Of a DNA stretch of 43,670 bases, positions 6,810-13,429 are shown in pieces. The DNA comes from a virus. The notes below the pieces were generated by a model. It saw only the letters and a program-made list of their open reading frames with translations. It was not told the DNA's origin and did not search any database. The position numbers and the translations under genes are program-made. The number at the start of each line of letters is the position of its first letter. Position 1 is the first letter of the stretch. The stretch spans positions 1 through 43,670 of IMG/VR virus record IMGVR_UViG_3300021061_000029; one strand, written 5' to 3'.

Positions 6810-7232
6810 ATGGATAGACGCTCGTTTCTGGCTCTACTGGCGGGGTCCTTCACACTCAAGCTACTGCCGATGTCTGGGGTGGCGAAGGAGGTCTTCGCCA
6901 AGCTGCCGCCATTTGACCCGTATAAGGTCCGATGGATGAGCTGGGTTCCGTGGCCCGATCAGCCGTATATCGTGAGCAAGGGCATCATCCACGTCGTCCA
7001 TACTTGCCGCTGCGGGAGGGAGTTCCACGGCATCCACGGCACAGCCGTCGTCCGCGAGGAGGAGCTTGGCAAGCCCTTGGGGATGCTGTCCTTCATGCGG
7101 AAGATGGACGAGGCCAAGGAGAGCGCCAAGGCCAGGGCGATTGAGACGATGCGCGAGATTTGGACGGAGACTCAGGCGAGCGGACTGGTACGGCACGAGG
7201 GATGCCCGCTACAGCCCGAAGTCACAGTTTAG
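6810..7232 (+). CDS. Predicted Tat-exported protein, 140 aa
   Basis: ATG 6810 gives an N-terminus D-R-R-S-F-L followed by a hydrophobic stretch, the form of a twin-arginine signal (R-R-x-F-L). Further on are C-R-C-G and H-x2-H-G near residues 68-77 and a helical C-terminus. This suggests a folded, possibly metal-loaded protein sent across the inner membrane. A Tat signal on a phage early protein is unusual. The mature function is not recognised. An in-frame TTG at 6801 is the alternative start. Confidence 0.6.
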   Translation: MDRRSFLALLAGSFTLKLLPMSGVAKEVFAKLPPFDPYKVRWMSWVPWPDQPYIVSKGIIHVVHTCRCGREFHGIHGTAVVREEELGKPLGMLSFMRKMDEAKESAKARAIETMREIWTETQASGLVRHEGCPLQPEVTV

Positions 7233-7270
7233 GCAAAACGCACAGAGGAGGATGGGGATTGTGGGGAAGA

Positions 7271-7525
7271 ATGCCGATAGAAGAGCAGAAGCAGATGGCT
7301 ATTATCCCGCTCCCTTGCCCTAGGTGCGGAAAGCCATTCCTATTCGACAGCGAGAAGTGGCCCCCTCAGCGCTATTGCTCCAGAGCTTGCTCCCAGTACG
7401 TGCGGACTAAGAAGTGGAGGGAGAAGAAGAAGCGTCAGGCCCCGCCGCAGGGTGGCTCTTCCGGTACTGGCTCCGCCGGCGCTCAAGGGCAACGTGAAGA
7501 TACTTCTGGGTCGTCGAAAGACTGA
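7271..7525 (+). CDS. Zinc-finger protein overlapping the integrase, 84 aa
   Basis: ATG 7271. After a short N-terminus, C-P-R-C-G-K-P-F is followed by Y-C-S-x2-C and a run of basic residues (K-K-W-R-E-K-K-K), the layout of a small FCS/MYM-like finger common in phages. The last 40 residues are low-complexity G/S/Q and lie over the 3' end of the convergent integrase gene (119-bp overlap). Confidence 0.6.
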   Translation: MPIEEQKQMAIIPLPCPRCGKPFLFDSEKWPPQRYCSRACSQYVRTKKWREKKKRQAPPQGGSSGTGSAGAQGQREDTSGSSKD

Positions 7526-8432
7526 TATGCCCTAGTTGCTCCTTGATGTCCATGAGGTCCGCCCCGTGGTTCAGCATGTGGGTTGCGGACGAATGGCGTA
7601 GCGCGTGCGGGTACAGCACCCGGACCCCAGCGTGGCGGCAGAGCTGGCGGACAACGTCGTAGATCGCCGCATCGCTCATCCGCTTCCCCTCAACGGTCAC
7701 GAAAGCGGCCTTCTCCTGCGGGCGCTCCCACTTCGCTAGCGTCCTCGCCCTGACTGGGAGGTAGGCGGTCCAAGCCTGGACGAAGCGCTCTCCCACCAAG
7801 ACGAGGCGATCCCTGCGTCCTTTCCCCATCTTGACCGTGACGAATGGCTCCGCCCCTAGGAAGATCAGTTCCGCGTCGAGGGCGGCTACCTCTCCGCGTC
7901 GGCAGCCGCTTGCGTAAATGAATTCGAGGATCGCCAGGTTGCGCTCCGTGTTCTGCGGGTACGTCTTCGCGGCCCCAAGCAGCTTCCCAAACTCTTCCTC
8001 GGTGAAGAATTCGGGGAGCGGCTCGGGGACCTTGATTGCGGGGGCCATGTCGCAAGGATTCTCGGTGACGAGCCTGATCCGCTTGAGCCACCTGTACCAG
8101 CTGGCCACGGCCGAAAGCCGCAACTGTAGCGTAGCCTCGGACAGTCCTTGAAGGCGTAGGCTCTGGAGGAAGGTTACGAGATCCTTGTACCCAACTTGGC
8201 GAAAGTCGACTCCAGACTCAATGAGGTGGTCAAGGAATAGACCTAGAGAATGGGCGTAGCTGCGGATAGTCTCGGAGCTTTTCCCTACGACTTCCAGCTC
8301 ACCGAGATACCCAGTCGCAAGTTTCCCCGCCTCTCCAAGTTCGGAGAGCGCCCGCGTACCATTCCCTCCCTGGCCCCCATCCTCTCTCCAGAGGAGGGGG
8401 AGGGACCGAAGCATGGGAAGGGTATCCTCCAC
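7407..8432 (-). CDS. Tyrosine recombinase / integrase (Xer-like), 341 aa
   Basis: An N-terminal SAM-like core-binding domain (about residues 35-120) is followed by the catalytic domain. It has the full set: R178 in G-C-R-R-G-E-V, K204 in the beta-hairpin, H276-x2-R279, H302 and nucleophile Y311. Size and sequence are closest in style to XerC/D-type enzymes. It should catalyse site-specific integration, excision or dimer resolution. GTG 8432 is used here; ATG 8414, better placed after GGAGGAT, is equally likely, and the first 30 residues are low-complexity DNA belonging to a palindromic repeat. It is the only leftward gene in this half of the window. Confidence 0.93.
   Translation of the reverse strand: MEDTLPMLRSLPLLWREDGGQGGNGTRALSELGEAGKLATGYLGELEVVGKSSETIRSYAHSLGLFLDHLIESGVDFRQVGYKDLVTFLQSLRLQGLSEATLQLRLSAVASWYRWLKRIRLVTENPCDMAPAIKVPEPLPEFFTEEEFGKLLGAAKTYPQNTERNLAILEFIYASGCRRGEVAALDAELIFLGAEPFVTVKMGKGRRDRLVLVGERFVQAWTAYLPVRARTLAKWERPQEKAAFVTVEGKRMSDAAIYDVVRQLCRHAGVRVLYPHALRHSSATHMLNHGADLMDIKEQLGHISLSTTQKYLHVALERRRSQYRKSHPAAGPDASSSPSTS
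8374..8412. repeat. REP-like palindrome with 17-bp tail, copy A
   Basis: CCCCC-a-TCCTCT (8374-8385) pairs with AGAGGAGGGGG (8390-8400) around a 4-nt loop. The right arm runs into a 17-bp sequence (8396-8412) repeated exactly at 8847-8863. It lies in the 5' end of the integrase frame. Confidence 0.7.
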
Positions 8433-8548
8433 CTCCCCCGGTCGACCACCCGAACTGCGGGTAGTATTTTGTCCGATCCCCCATAGGAGTCCACTAATCT
8501 TTGAATCGGGGGGAACCTGAGTTTTTTATCGGAGAATGAATTTTTTTC

Positions 8549-8578
8549 TTGACGGAACGGGATACGGCAGCGTATATA
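8549..8578 (+). promoter_or_regulatory. Sigma70-like promoter for the small RNA
   Basis: TTGACG (8549-8554), an 18-bp spacer and TATATA (8573-8578). The predicted start near 8585 falls at the first base of the RNA's 5' stem. The GCGTATA around the -10 recurs at 42455 and 42793, suggesting a shared promoter type. Confidence 0.65.
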
Positions 8579-8583
8579 GCTAC

Positions 8584-8695
8584 AGCCGCATCATGAATAC
8601 GAGAGAGAGCGCTGACCCCGTGAGGACGCCCGAGTTTGCCATGATGCGGCTACATCCTGTGCGCTTGGGGCCTCACGGTATCAGCGATCTTTTTT
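8584..8695 (+). ncRNA. Putative structured small RNA with interleaved stems (pseudoknot-like)
   Basis: Arm A (8584-8595) is perfectly complementary to A' (8640-8651), 12 bp. Arm B (8610-8625) pairs with B' (8671-8686), 16 bp with two adjacent mismatches. The order A-B-A'-B' allows either an H-type pseudoknot with linkers of 14, 14 and 19 nt, or two competing hairpins. T6 (8690-8695) follows B', so the B hairpin can act as terminator. A promoter ends just upstream and no coding frame fits. It could be a regulatory RNA, an attenuator leader for 8787 onward, or part of an attachment site next to the integrase. Confidence 0.6.
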
Positions 8696-8720
8696 GGGGA
8701 ACGAGCCTCGCCTAAGCTGC

Positions 8721-8745
8721 TACCATTCGGCGTAGACCAATGGTA
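8721..8745 (+). other. Short hairpin between RNA and next gene
   Basis: TACCATT (8721-8727) and AATGGTA (8739-8745) form a 7-bp stem with an 11-nt loop. The 8696-8786 gap otherwise shows only the ribosome-binding site of the next gene. Confidence 0.4.
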
Positions 8746-8786
8746 AAGGCGCTTATGCTTGGCCGTTCTCCGCAAGGGAGGACGCA

Positions 8787-9245
8787 GTGGGCAAGCAAGA
8801 CAAGCGCGACAATCTCCAACCGCCGGGAAGTGGTCTACCCCTAGGTGGGGGAGGGACCGAAGCGCCTTCCCGGTCTAATCTTCGTGACGTTGAAGTAAAT
8901 CCTCCCTTGGGGGCTGGAGAATCCTTCCCCATTCAATCGGGTTCTCCACGGACCACTCCAGCCCCCCTTTCTAGCGAACTGGCCCTGCGTCCGCGCAGCG
9001 GCATCATGACCGGGGGATGTCCTGGGGACGGTTGGGAGAGGGGTGAGGCGGGGAGCCTGAAGTCGGGGGCTCCCCAATCCTCAGCCTCCCTCCTGGCAGC
9101 GGAGCTAGCGAACCACCGTCGCGCCATGCGTCACGCCAAGGACGCTATCGAGGCCATCATCCTCAAGCTCCACATCGAGGACAGGACGGATTTAGCTGTC
9201 GCCCTCTGCGAACTGACCCACGTCCTGAACGGGGGTGTCCTGTGA
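8787..9245 (+). CDS. Hypothetical protein with repeat-derived N-terminus, 152 aa
   Basis: GTG 8787 follows GGGAGGA at 8776-8782. The first about 95 residues are low-complexity G/P/S/R encoded by three GC-rich palindromes (8823-9075). The last about 55 residues form a normal helical domain (A-A-E-L-A-N-H-R-R..., V-A-L-C-E-L). The gene looks like a small core extended by repeat DNA that stayed in frame. The stop overlaps the next GTG. Function unknown. Confidence 0.55.
   Translation: MGKQDKRDNLQPPGSGLPLGGGGTEAPSRSNLRDVEVNPPLGAGESFPIQSGSPRTTPAPLSSELALRPRSGIMTGGCPGDGWERGEAGSLKSGAPQSSASLLAAELANHRRAMRHAKDAIEAIILKLHIEDRTDLAVALCELTHVLNGGVL
8823..8873. repeat. REP-like palindrome, copy B
   Basis: CCGGGAAG (8823-8830) pairs with CTTCCCGG (8866-8873). 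Inside lies the 17-bp sequence 8847-8863 shared with copy A at 8396-8412. Confidence 0.7.
8909..8966. repeat. GC-rich palindrome C
   Basis: The arms GGGGGCTGGA (8909-8918) and TCCAGCCCCC (8957-8966) match over 10 bp, with a partly paired interior. It is inside the 8787 gene. Confidence 0.65.
9050..9075. repeat. GC-rich palindrome D
   Basis: GGGGAGCC (9050-9057) pairs with GGCTCCCC (9068-9075), with GAGAGGGGTGAGG just upstream. It is the fourth GC-rich hairpin within 700 bp. Confidence 0.6.
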
Positions 9246-9589
9246 CGCCTCTTGACGCCTTTAACTGGGCCTTCGACCGCGTCACGCGGGACCATCAGGC
9301 GATCCATAAGGCGGAGGAGAAGCGGCTTGATCCGCCCTCCGAGGCCCCGCTCATCCAGTGCGGCTACTGCGACGGCCGAGGCTACTTCAAGCAGCAGCAT
9401 TGCGCCGGCCCGGACTGCAACTTCCTCCGCTACTGCCCCTGCAAGTGCCAAGCGTGCGCCTACGTCGAGTGCGACATCTGCGGCGGACACGGGGAGTTCC
9501 CCGAGCCCGACGACTGGAAGGAAGACGCCTACTGGGAAGCGAAATACGATGAGCGTCAGGAGCGGCGCGAGATGGGGGATGCGCCGTGA
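9242..9589 (+). CDS. DnaJ-type zinc-finger protein, 115 aa
   Basis: GTG 9242 overlaps the upstream stop (GTGA). C-x2-C-x-G-x-G (about residues 40-47) and a second C-x2-C-x-G-x-G (about 79-86) flank C-x4-C and C-P-C-x-C, as in the Cys-rich domain of DnaJ, but there is no J domain. It probably binds two zinc ions. It lies directly before the winged-helix and annealase genes, so a role in DNA metabolism is possible but inferred only from position. Confidence 0.68.
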   Translation: MTPLDAFNWAFDRVTRDHQAIHKAEEKRLDPPSEAPLIQCGYCDGRGYFKQQHCAGPDCNFLRYCPCKCQACAYVECDICGGHGEFPEPDDWKEDAYWEAKYDERQERREMGDAP

Positions 9590-9936
9590 AGGAACACAAA
9601 GACATCACGGCGAACTACCACGGAGGGGCGGAGACGTCCGTTGAAGCTCATGCGACGACCCCAGAGGCGACCCGCCAGGCGCTTAGAAGCCAGGTGCTCG
9701 CGCTTGTTGAGGCTTCTGGCCCGTTCGGGCTCACCTGTGACGAAGCTGAAGCAAGAATCGGACTCAGCCACCAAGCCGTAAGCCCTCGGTTTACTGAGCT
9801 GCTGGCGAACAACCAGATTCACTACGGCAAAGAGCGCCGCAAGACCCGCATGGGTAAGTCCGCTCGGGTGTACTTCCACGGCCCCAACCCTGAAGCCCTC
9901 ATGCAGGGCGACCTCTTTTTCGGAGATACGGCATGA
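9586..9936 (+). CDS. Winged-helix DNA-binding protein, 116 aa
   Basis: GTG 9586 (GTGA overlap). Residues about 45-100 read as helix-turn-helix plus wing: G-L-T-C-D-E-A-E, then G-L-S-H-Q-A-V-S-P-R-F-T-E-L as recognition helix, then R-K-T-R-x-G-K-x-A-R-V-Y as wing. Similar proteins occur in phage recombination/replication modules. The 3' end overlaps the annealase start by 4 bp. Confidence 0.68.
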   Translation: MKEHKDITANYHGGAETSVEAHATTPEATRQALRSQVLALVEASGPFGLTCDEAEARIGLSHQAVSPRFTELLANNQIHYGKERRKTRMGKSARVYFHGPNPEALMQGDLFFGDTA

Positions 9937-10988
9937 ATTCGACGCTGACGCTCTCGGAGCAGCCGAAGGGTGAACTTGCGACCCCCGACGCCTACGAGAA
10001 CATCCAGAAGCTCTACACCCTCGTCAAGAACACGATCAATGGAGACCTCAACGAAGAGGAATTCCAGCTCTTCATGCACGACTGCAAGCGCCAAGGGGTC
10101 CACCCCCTTGACCGTTTGATTCACCCAACGATCCGCACGGATCGAAAGACCGGGGTGAGGAAATACACGGCGATTACGTCAATCGACCTCTTCCGGATGA
10201 GGGCGGAGGCGACCGGAGAACTGGCGGGCAACGACGACCCCGTCTTCTCCAGGAAGATTGGAGATGCCGGATTCGAGGCAAAGGTGACGGTGTGGCGCAT
10301 GGTTCAGGGGCAGCGCTGTCCCTTCACGGCGACCGCCCGCTGGAGCGAGTACAAGCCGCCGCCTCCTAACGACTTCATGTGGAACACAAAGCCTCACGTC
10401 ATGCTTGGAAAATGCGCTGAGGCCCTGGCGCTTCGCAAGGCGTTCCCGAAGCAGCTCGGCTCCCTGTACGTCCGCGAAGAGATGGAGCAGGCGGGCGTCC
10501 CTGGGGAGCATCCAGCCCCAGAAGCGCCCGCAAAGGAGCCCTTGGTCGTTGTAGACGCTCCCCAGCCTGAGCCCCCTAAGTCCGACTTCATAGCCGCTGC
10601 TCAGGAGGCCCACGACAAGGCCAAGGCCAACGGCTACCAGCCTGAGCAGCCCGCCATGTCTGGAACTGACCTGACCACCAAGGAAGCGCAGCAGCTACAG
10701 GCCCAGGTAATTGCGCCGGCGAAGTCTGAAAAGAAGATCCCCGCTGACGCCCAAGTGATGCTTGTGGAGGTTCTTGGGTACAACCCTAACCCGAGAGAGG
10801 TTTCCAACGGGTCGAAGACCTACTCCCTCAAGCTCAAGGATCTGGAGAACGGGACTGGGGAGTTCTGGACCTCCACCTTCCACAAGGACTCCTGGGAAAC
10901 CGGGAAGCTCCTGAAGGGCAAGCAGGCGTGGCTCACCTACAAGTACAGCGGCAAGTACATCAACTTCTACGACATCCGGGCGGTGTGA
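9933..10988 (+). CDS. RecT/Bet-family single-strand annealing protein with OB-like C-terminus, 351 aa
   Basis: ATG 9933. Residues about 20-190 follow the RecT/Bet pattern: H-P-L-D-R-L-x-H-P, then Y-T-A-I-T-S-I-D-L-F-R-x-R-A, G-N-D-D-P-V-F, and K-C-A-E-A-L-A-L-R-K-A-F-P near 175-190. The protein anneals complementary single strands in recombination. After an acidic P/Q/A linker (about 195-265), the last 80 residues look like a beta-rich OB fold, which could add ssDNA binding. No paired exonuclease gene is evident nearby. Coupled to 9586 by a 4-bp overlap. Confidence 0.88.
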   Translation: MNSTLTLSEQPKGELATPDAYENIQKLYTLVKNTINGDLNEEEFQLFMHDCKRQGVHPLDRLIHPTIRTDRKTGVRKYTAITSIDLFRMRAEATGELAGNDDPVFSRKIGDAGFEAKVTVWRMVQGQRCPFTATARWSEYKPPPPNDFMWNTKPHVMLGKCAEALALRKAFPKQLGSLYVREEMEQAGVPGEHPAPEAPAKEPLVVVDAPQPEPPKSDFIAAAQEAHDKAKANGYQPEQPAMSGTDLTTKEAQQLQAQVIAPAKSEKKIPADAQVMLVEVLGYNPNPREVSNGSKTYSLKLKDLENGTGEFWTSTFHKDSWETGKLLKGKQAWLTYKYSGKYINFYDIRAV

Positions 10989-11308
10989 TGAAGCAGTACA
11001 AGCTCTTCGAGCCTTGGCAAGTAGCGTGTCGAGAGATCATCGGATTCTTCAAGAGAGGGGGCGCAGGTGGTGACGTTCGGACAGTTCGTGAAGGCCCGCC
11101 GGCTGATGCTGGAAATGACACTGGATCAAGTGGCGCGGAAGATCGGCAGTCACAAGGGCTACGTTTCGGGCTTCGAGAACGGCAGGGTGAGCCCACCGTC
11201 GGCAAAGATGCTCCCGAAGCTGGCGAAGGCCCTAAAGCTGAAGTTGATCCCGCTCATGGTGATGGCCTACGTCGAGAAGGCACCGAAGGAGATCAGAAAA
11301 CTGGTTGA
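10988..11308 (+). CDS. Uncertain ORF overlapping the XRE gene
   Basis: ATG 10988 overlaps the annealase stop (TGATG). The first about 28 residues look protein-like, but from 11067 on the frame lies over the XRE gene and is low-complexity. Either this is a short gene with a spurious tail, or the two frames belong to one product joined by a frameshift. Treated as doubtful. Confidence 0.25.
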   Translation: MKQYKLFEPWQVACREIIGFFKRGGAGGDVRTVREGPPADAGNDTGSSGAEDRQSQGLRFGLRERQGEPTVGKDAPEAGEGPKAEVDPAHGDGLRREGTEGDQKTG

Positions 11309-11324
11309 TCTAAAGCTGCGGTAG
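11067..11324 (+). CDS. XRE/Cro-type helix-turn-helix regulator, 85 aa
   Basis: GTG 11067 follows AGAGGGGG. Residues 4-60 form a classic HTH_3 domain: F-V-K-A-R-R, then L-D-Q-V-A-R-K-I-G, S-H-K-G-Y-V-S-G-F-E-N-G, and L-P-K-L-A-K-A-L-K. It is a candidate lysogeny or early-gene repressor; the TACGC-NN-GCGTA palindromes at the early promoter are possible targets (inference). Confidence 0.85.
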   Translation: MVTFGQFVKARRLMLEMTLDQVARKIGSHKGYVSGFENGRVSPPSAKMLPKLAKALKLKLIPLMVMAYVEKAPKEIRKLVDLKLR

Positions 11325-11345
11325 CGCGAGGTCAAGGGAGAGACG

Positions 11346-11747
11346 GTGGGGATCAGGTGGAGGGATTTACCTCCAGAGTTGCAGGCCAAGCTAGATCCGG
11401 CGTACAGGCCGAAGCCTCTAGCGGATGTCGGGGCCACTAGGACCCCGAAGAAGCCAAGACCCCCATCGTTCCCTTACTGGGTTTGCCCAGGTTGCGGGAA
11501 CTACATCTACCGTCCGGACGGAGAGTATCCGGATAGGTGTGACTGGTGTGTAGACGAGGGGGTTACGGATGGGTCATGTCGTACCTGCGGAGCTGCAAGC
11601 CCTAAGCCTGTACGCGCTAGACGCAAAGCTGTGCGCGAGGTGGGCGGAAGTCTACCCCCTGTGGCAGGAGACGTACAAGGGGGTGGACATTCTGGGGGAG
11701 ATCCGGAAGGCCCACACCTGGGAAGTCTGCAATCCGGACAAGCGTAA
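11346..11747 (+). CDS. Zinc-ribbon protein, 133 aa
   Basis: GTG 11346. The N-terminus is W-R-D-L-P-P-E-L-Q-A-K-L, followed by C-P-G-C-G, C-D-W-C and C-R-T-C-G pairs (about 47-81). The last 50 residues are low-complexity and lie over the next gene (179-bp out-of-frame overlap), so the useful protein may be only the first about 85 residues. Confidence 0.55.
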   Translation: MGIRWRDLPPELQAKLDPAYRPKPLADVGATRTPKKPRPPSFPYWVCPGCGNYIYRPDGEYPDRCDWCVDEGVTDGSCRTCGAASPKPVRARRKAVREVGGSLPPVAGDVQGGGHSGGDPEGPHLGSLQSGQA

Positions 11748-12012
11748 GAGGCTGCGCGTCCCCTTCATCAACAACTGGCTTTCAAGGGCTCAGGAGAGCC
11801 AGCACCGAGCCAGCCAGCAGCAAGGGCTCAAGTACGTCAAACCCTACATCCCGCCCGAGGGAAGCGGTCGGAAGACGTTTAGCTGCGAGCGCTGCAAGGA
11901 CAAGGGAATTGTCCCGACAAAAACAGTCACTCGCTGGGGGGAGACGGTTGACGCCTACGCCCCATGCACTCCCTGCCAGGAAAAGCTCAAGCAAGCGAGG
12001 TACGGACGGTGA
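11569..12012 (+). CDS. Replication-protein-like C-terminal domain protein, 147 aa
   Basis: ATG 11569. Residues 25-80 carry the pattern Y-x-G-V-D-I-x2-E-I-x-K-A-x-T-W, N-P-x-K-R-K, R-V-P-F-I-N-N-W-L-S-R-A-Q. This pattern is seen at the C-termini of phage replication initiator and helicase-loader-like proteins. A C-x2-C and a C-x2-C pair follow. It probably recruits host replication; the N-terminal DNA-binding part typical of such proteins is missing or supplied by 11346. Its stop overlaps the first sugar gene (GTGA). Confidence 0.55.
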   Translation: MGHVVPAELQALSLYALDAKLCARWAEVYPLWQETYKGVDILGEIRKAHTWEVCNPDKRKRLRVPFINNWLSRAQESQHRASQQQGLKYVKPYIPPEGSGRKTFSCERCKDKGIVPTKTVTRWGETVDAYAPCTPCQEKLKQARYGR

Positions 12013-12953
12013 ACTATTGGATCAGCGGCGCTACGGGGTTCTTCGGGACGGCTCTCGCAAAGAAGCTGCTCTCCGAAGGCCATACGGTCACGGCATACGC
12101 GAGGAGCGAACACGGACATGAACGCCTGGAAAAGGCTTGCGCCGGCATCGGGGGCGCTCTGGTCTGCGCGATTGGTGACGTTAGAGATGCGGCGCAGGTG
12201 GCGCGTTCTATGCGGGGGGCTACTTACGTCGTCCACGCGGCGGCGCAAAAGATCGTCCCGTGGGCGGAACGCTGGCCGGAAGAAGCCGTAAAGACAAACG
12301 TCCTCGGCACGATCAACGTCTCGAAGGCGGCGGAGGAGCTTGGCGTAAAAGCCCTTCTCGTCTCGACTGACAAGGCGTGCCTTCCATCGAACACCTACGC
12401 CGCAAGCAAATACCTCGCGGAGCGCTCTTGGATCGGTCCCGCATGCAGATTCGGGAACCTCTGGGGCTCCACGGGAAGCGTGATCTACCACCTCCTAGCC
12501 CAGCGTGAAAGCGGCGTATTCAAGATTACGGACAAGCGCATGACGCGCTACAGCATGACGGCGGAGCAGGCCGCTGATTTCTGCCTCACCGCCCTTTACC
12601 GTGGGCAGCACGGGGAAACGTGGATCCCCAAGATGCCAAGCTACCGCTTGGTGGACCTCTGCTACGCTGTGAGAGACGACGCGAGGATCGTAGAGAGTGG
12701 CATACGGCCTGGCGAGAAGCTCGCGGAAGACCTGATCTCTACGCACGAGTGTTTCAGGGCTGAGGTCCACGACGACCGCTTCATCATTACTTCTAGGGTT
12801 GTCGACCACGAAGCTGTCTGGTCAGTCCGAAGCGACATCAATGAGGACTGGCTAACCGTGGTGGACCTGAGAGAGGGGATCAAATGGCTAACTACTTCCT
12901 GTACGGGGCGGGAGGCCACGGCAGGGTCGTCGCAAGCGTCTGCGAAGCCCTGA
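12009..12953 (+). CDS. UDP-GlcNAc 4,6-dehydratase-like SDR enzyme (PseB/LegB step), 314 aa
   Basis: GTG 12009 overlaps the replication gene. An extended SDR fold: G-A-T-G-F-F-G (7-13) binds NAD(P). The motif S-T-D-K-A-x2-P-x-N-x-Y-A-A-S-K carries D121, K122, Y130 and K134, matching the catalytic set of PseB-type dehydratases. K-T-N-V-L-G-T and I-T-D-K-R-M-T-R-Y are further family signatures. It should convert UDP-GlcNAc (or a GDP form) to the 4-keto-6-deoxy sugar, the first step to bacillosamine, legionaminic or pseudaminic acid. It is slightly short, and its 3' end overlaps the next gene by 70 bp. Confidence 0.88.
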   Translation: MNYWISGATGFFGTALAKKLLSEGHTVTAYARSEHGHERLEKACAGIGGALVCAIGDVRDAAQVARSMRGATYVVHAAAQKIVPWAERWPEEAVKTNVLGTINVSKAAEELGVKALLVSTDKACLPSNTYAASKYLAERSWIGPACRFGNLWGSTGSVIYHLLAQRESGVFKITDKRMTRYSMTAEQAADFCLTALYRGQHGETWIPKMPSYRLVDLCYAVRDDARIVESGIRPGEKLAEDLISTHECFRAEVHDDRFIITSRVVDHEAVWSVRSDINEDWLTVVDLREGIKWLTTSCTGREATAGSSQASAKP

Positions 12954-13429
12954 GCCATTCCTACGTGTTCGGGGACGACAAGGGCGATCCCCTACCAGCA
13001 CCACTAGCCGGATACGTCACCATCGGGAACAACCAAGCCCGCAGGGAGGTGGCGGAGAGGCTTGGAGCGACTGGGAAGCTGTTCGGCCCAGTCCTGGTCC
13101 ACCCCAAGGCCGTGGTATGCCTGTCGATCTTCGGCCACGGGACCGTCGTTATGGCGGGGGCCGTAGTCCAAGCCAACACCCGAGTCGGTAAGCACGCCAT
13201 CATCAACACAAACGCTTCGGTCGACCATGACTGCGAGATCGGGGACTACGCGCATATCGCCCCAGGCGCGGTGCTGTGCGGCGGGGTCAAGGTTGGAGAG
13301 GGTGCGCTGATTGGGGCGGGCGCTGTAATCGTCCCCGGAGTCAAGGTGGGTAAGTGGCGACTCGTCAAGGCCGGCACGGTCGTCAAGGAGGACGTTCCAG
13401 ATGCGGAAGTGGCCTCAGTTAACTCCTGA
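12884..13429 (+). CDS. PglD/NeuD-family sugar acyltransferase (LegH/PglD step), 181 aa
   Basis: ATG 12884. The N-terminus G-A-G-G-H-G-R-V-V is the Rossmann-like sugar-binding part. From about residue 70 on, hexapeptide repeats form a left-handed beta helix. H115 in S-V-D-H-D-C-E-I-G is the expected catalytic base, as in PglD. It should N-acetylate the 4-amino sugar made by the aminotransferase, using acetyl-CoA (another acyl donor is possible). Overlaps both flanking genes, so the five sugar genes are one coupled unit. Confidence 0.9.
   Translation: MANYFLYGAGGHGRVVASVCEALSHSYVFGDDKGDPLPAPLAGYVTIGNNQARREVAERLGATGKLFGPVLVHPKAVVCLSIFGHGTVVMAGAVVQANTRVGKHAIINTNASVDHDCEIGDYAHIAPGAVLCGGVKVGEGALIGAGAVIVPGVKVGKWRLVKAGTVVKEDVPDAEVASVNS

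Noticed and set aside
8721-8790. tRNA-like stretch (GTAGACCAATGGTAAAGGC resembles a D arm)
   Set aside because: No anticodon arm, T-arm (GTTCGA) or acceptor pairing can be built; the D-arm resemblance is a simple inverted repeat.
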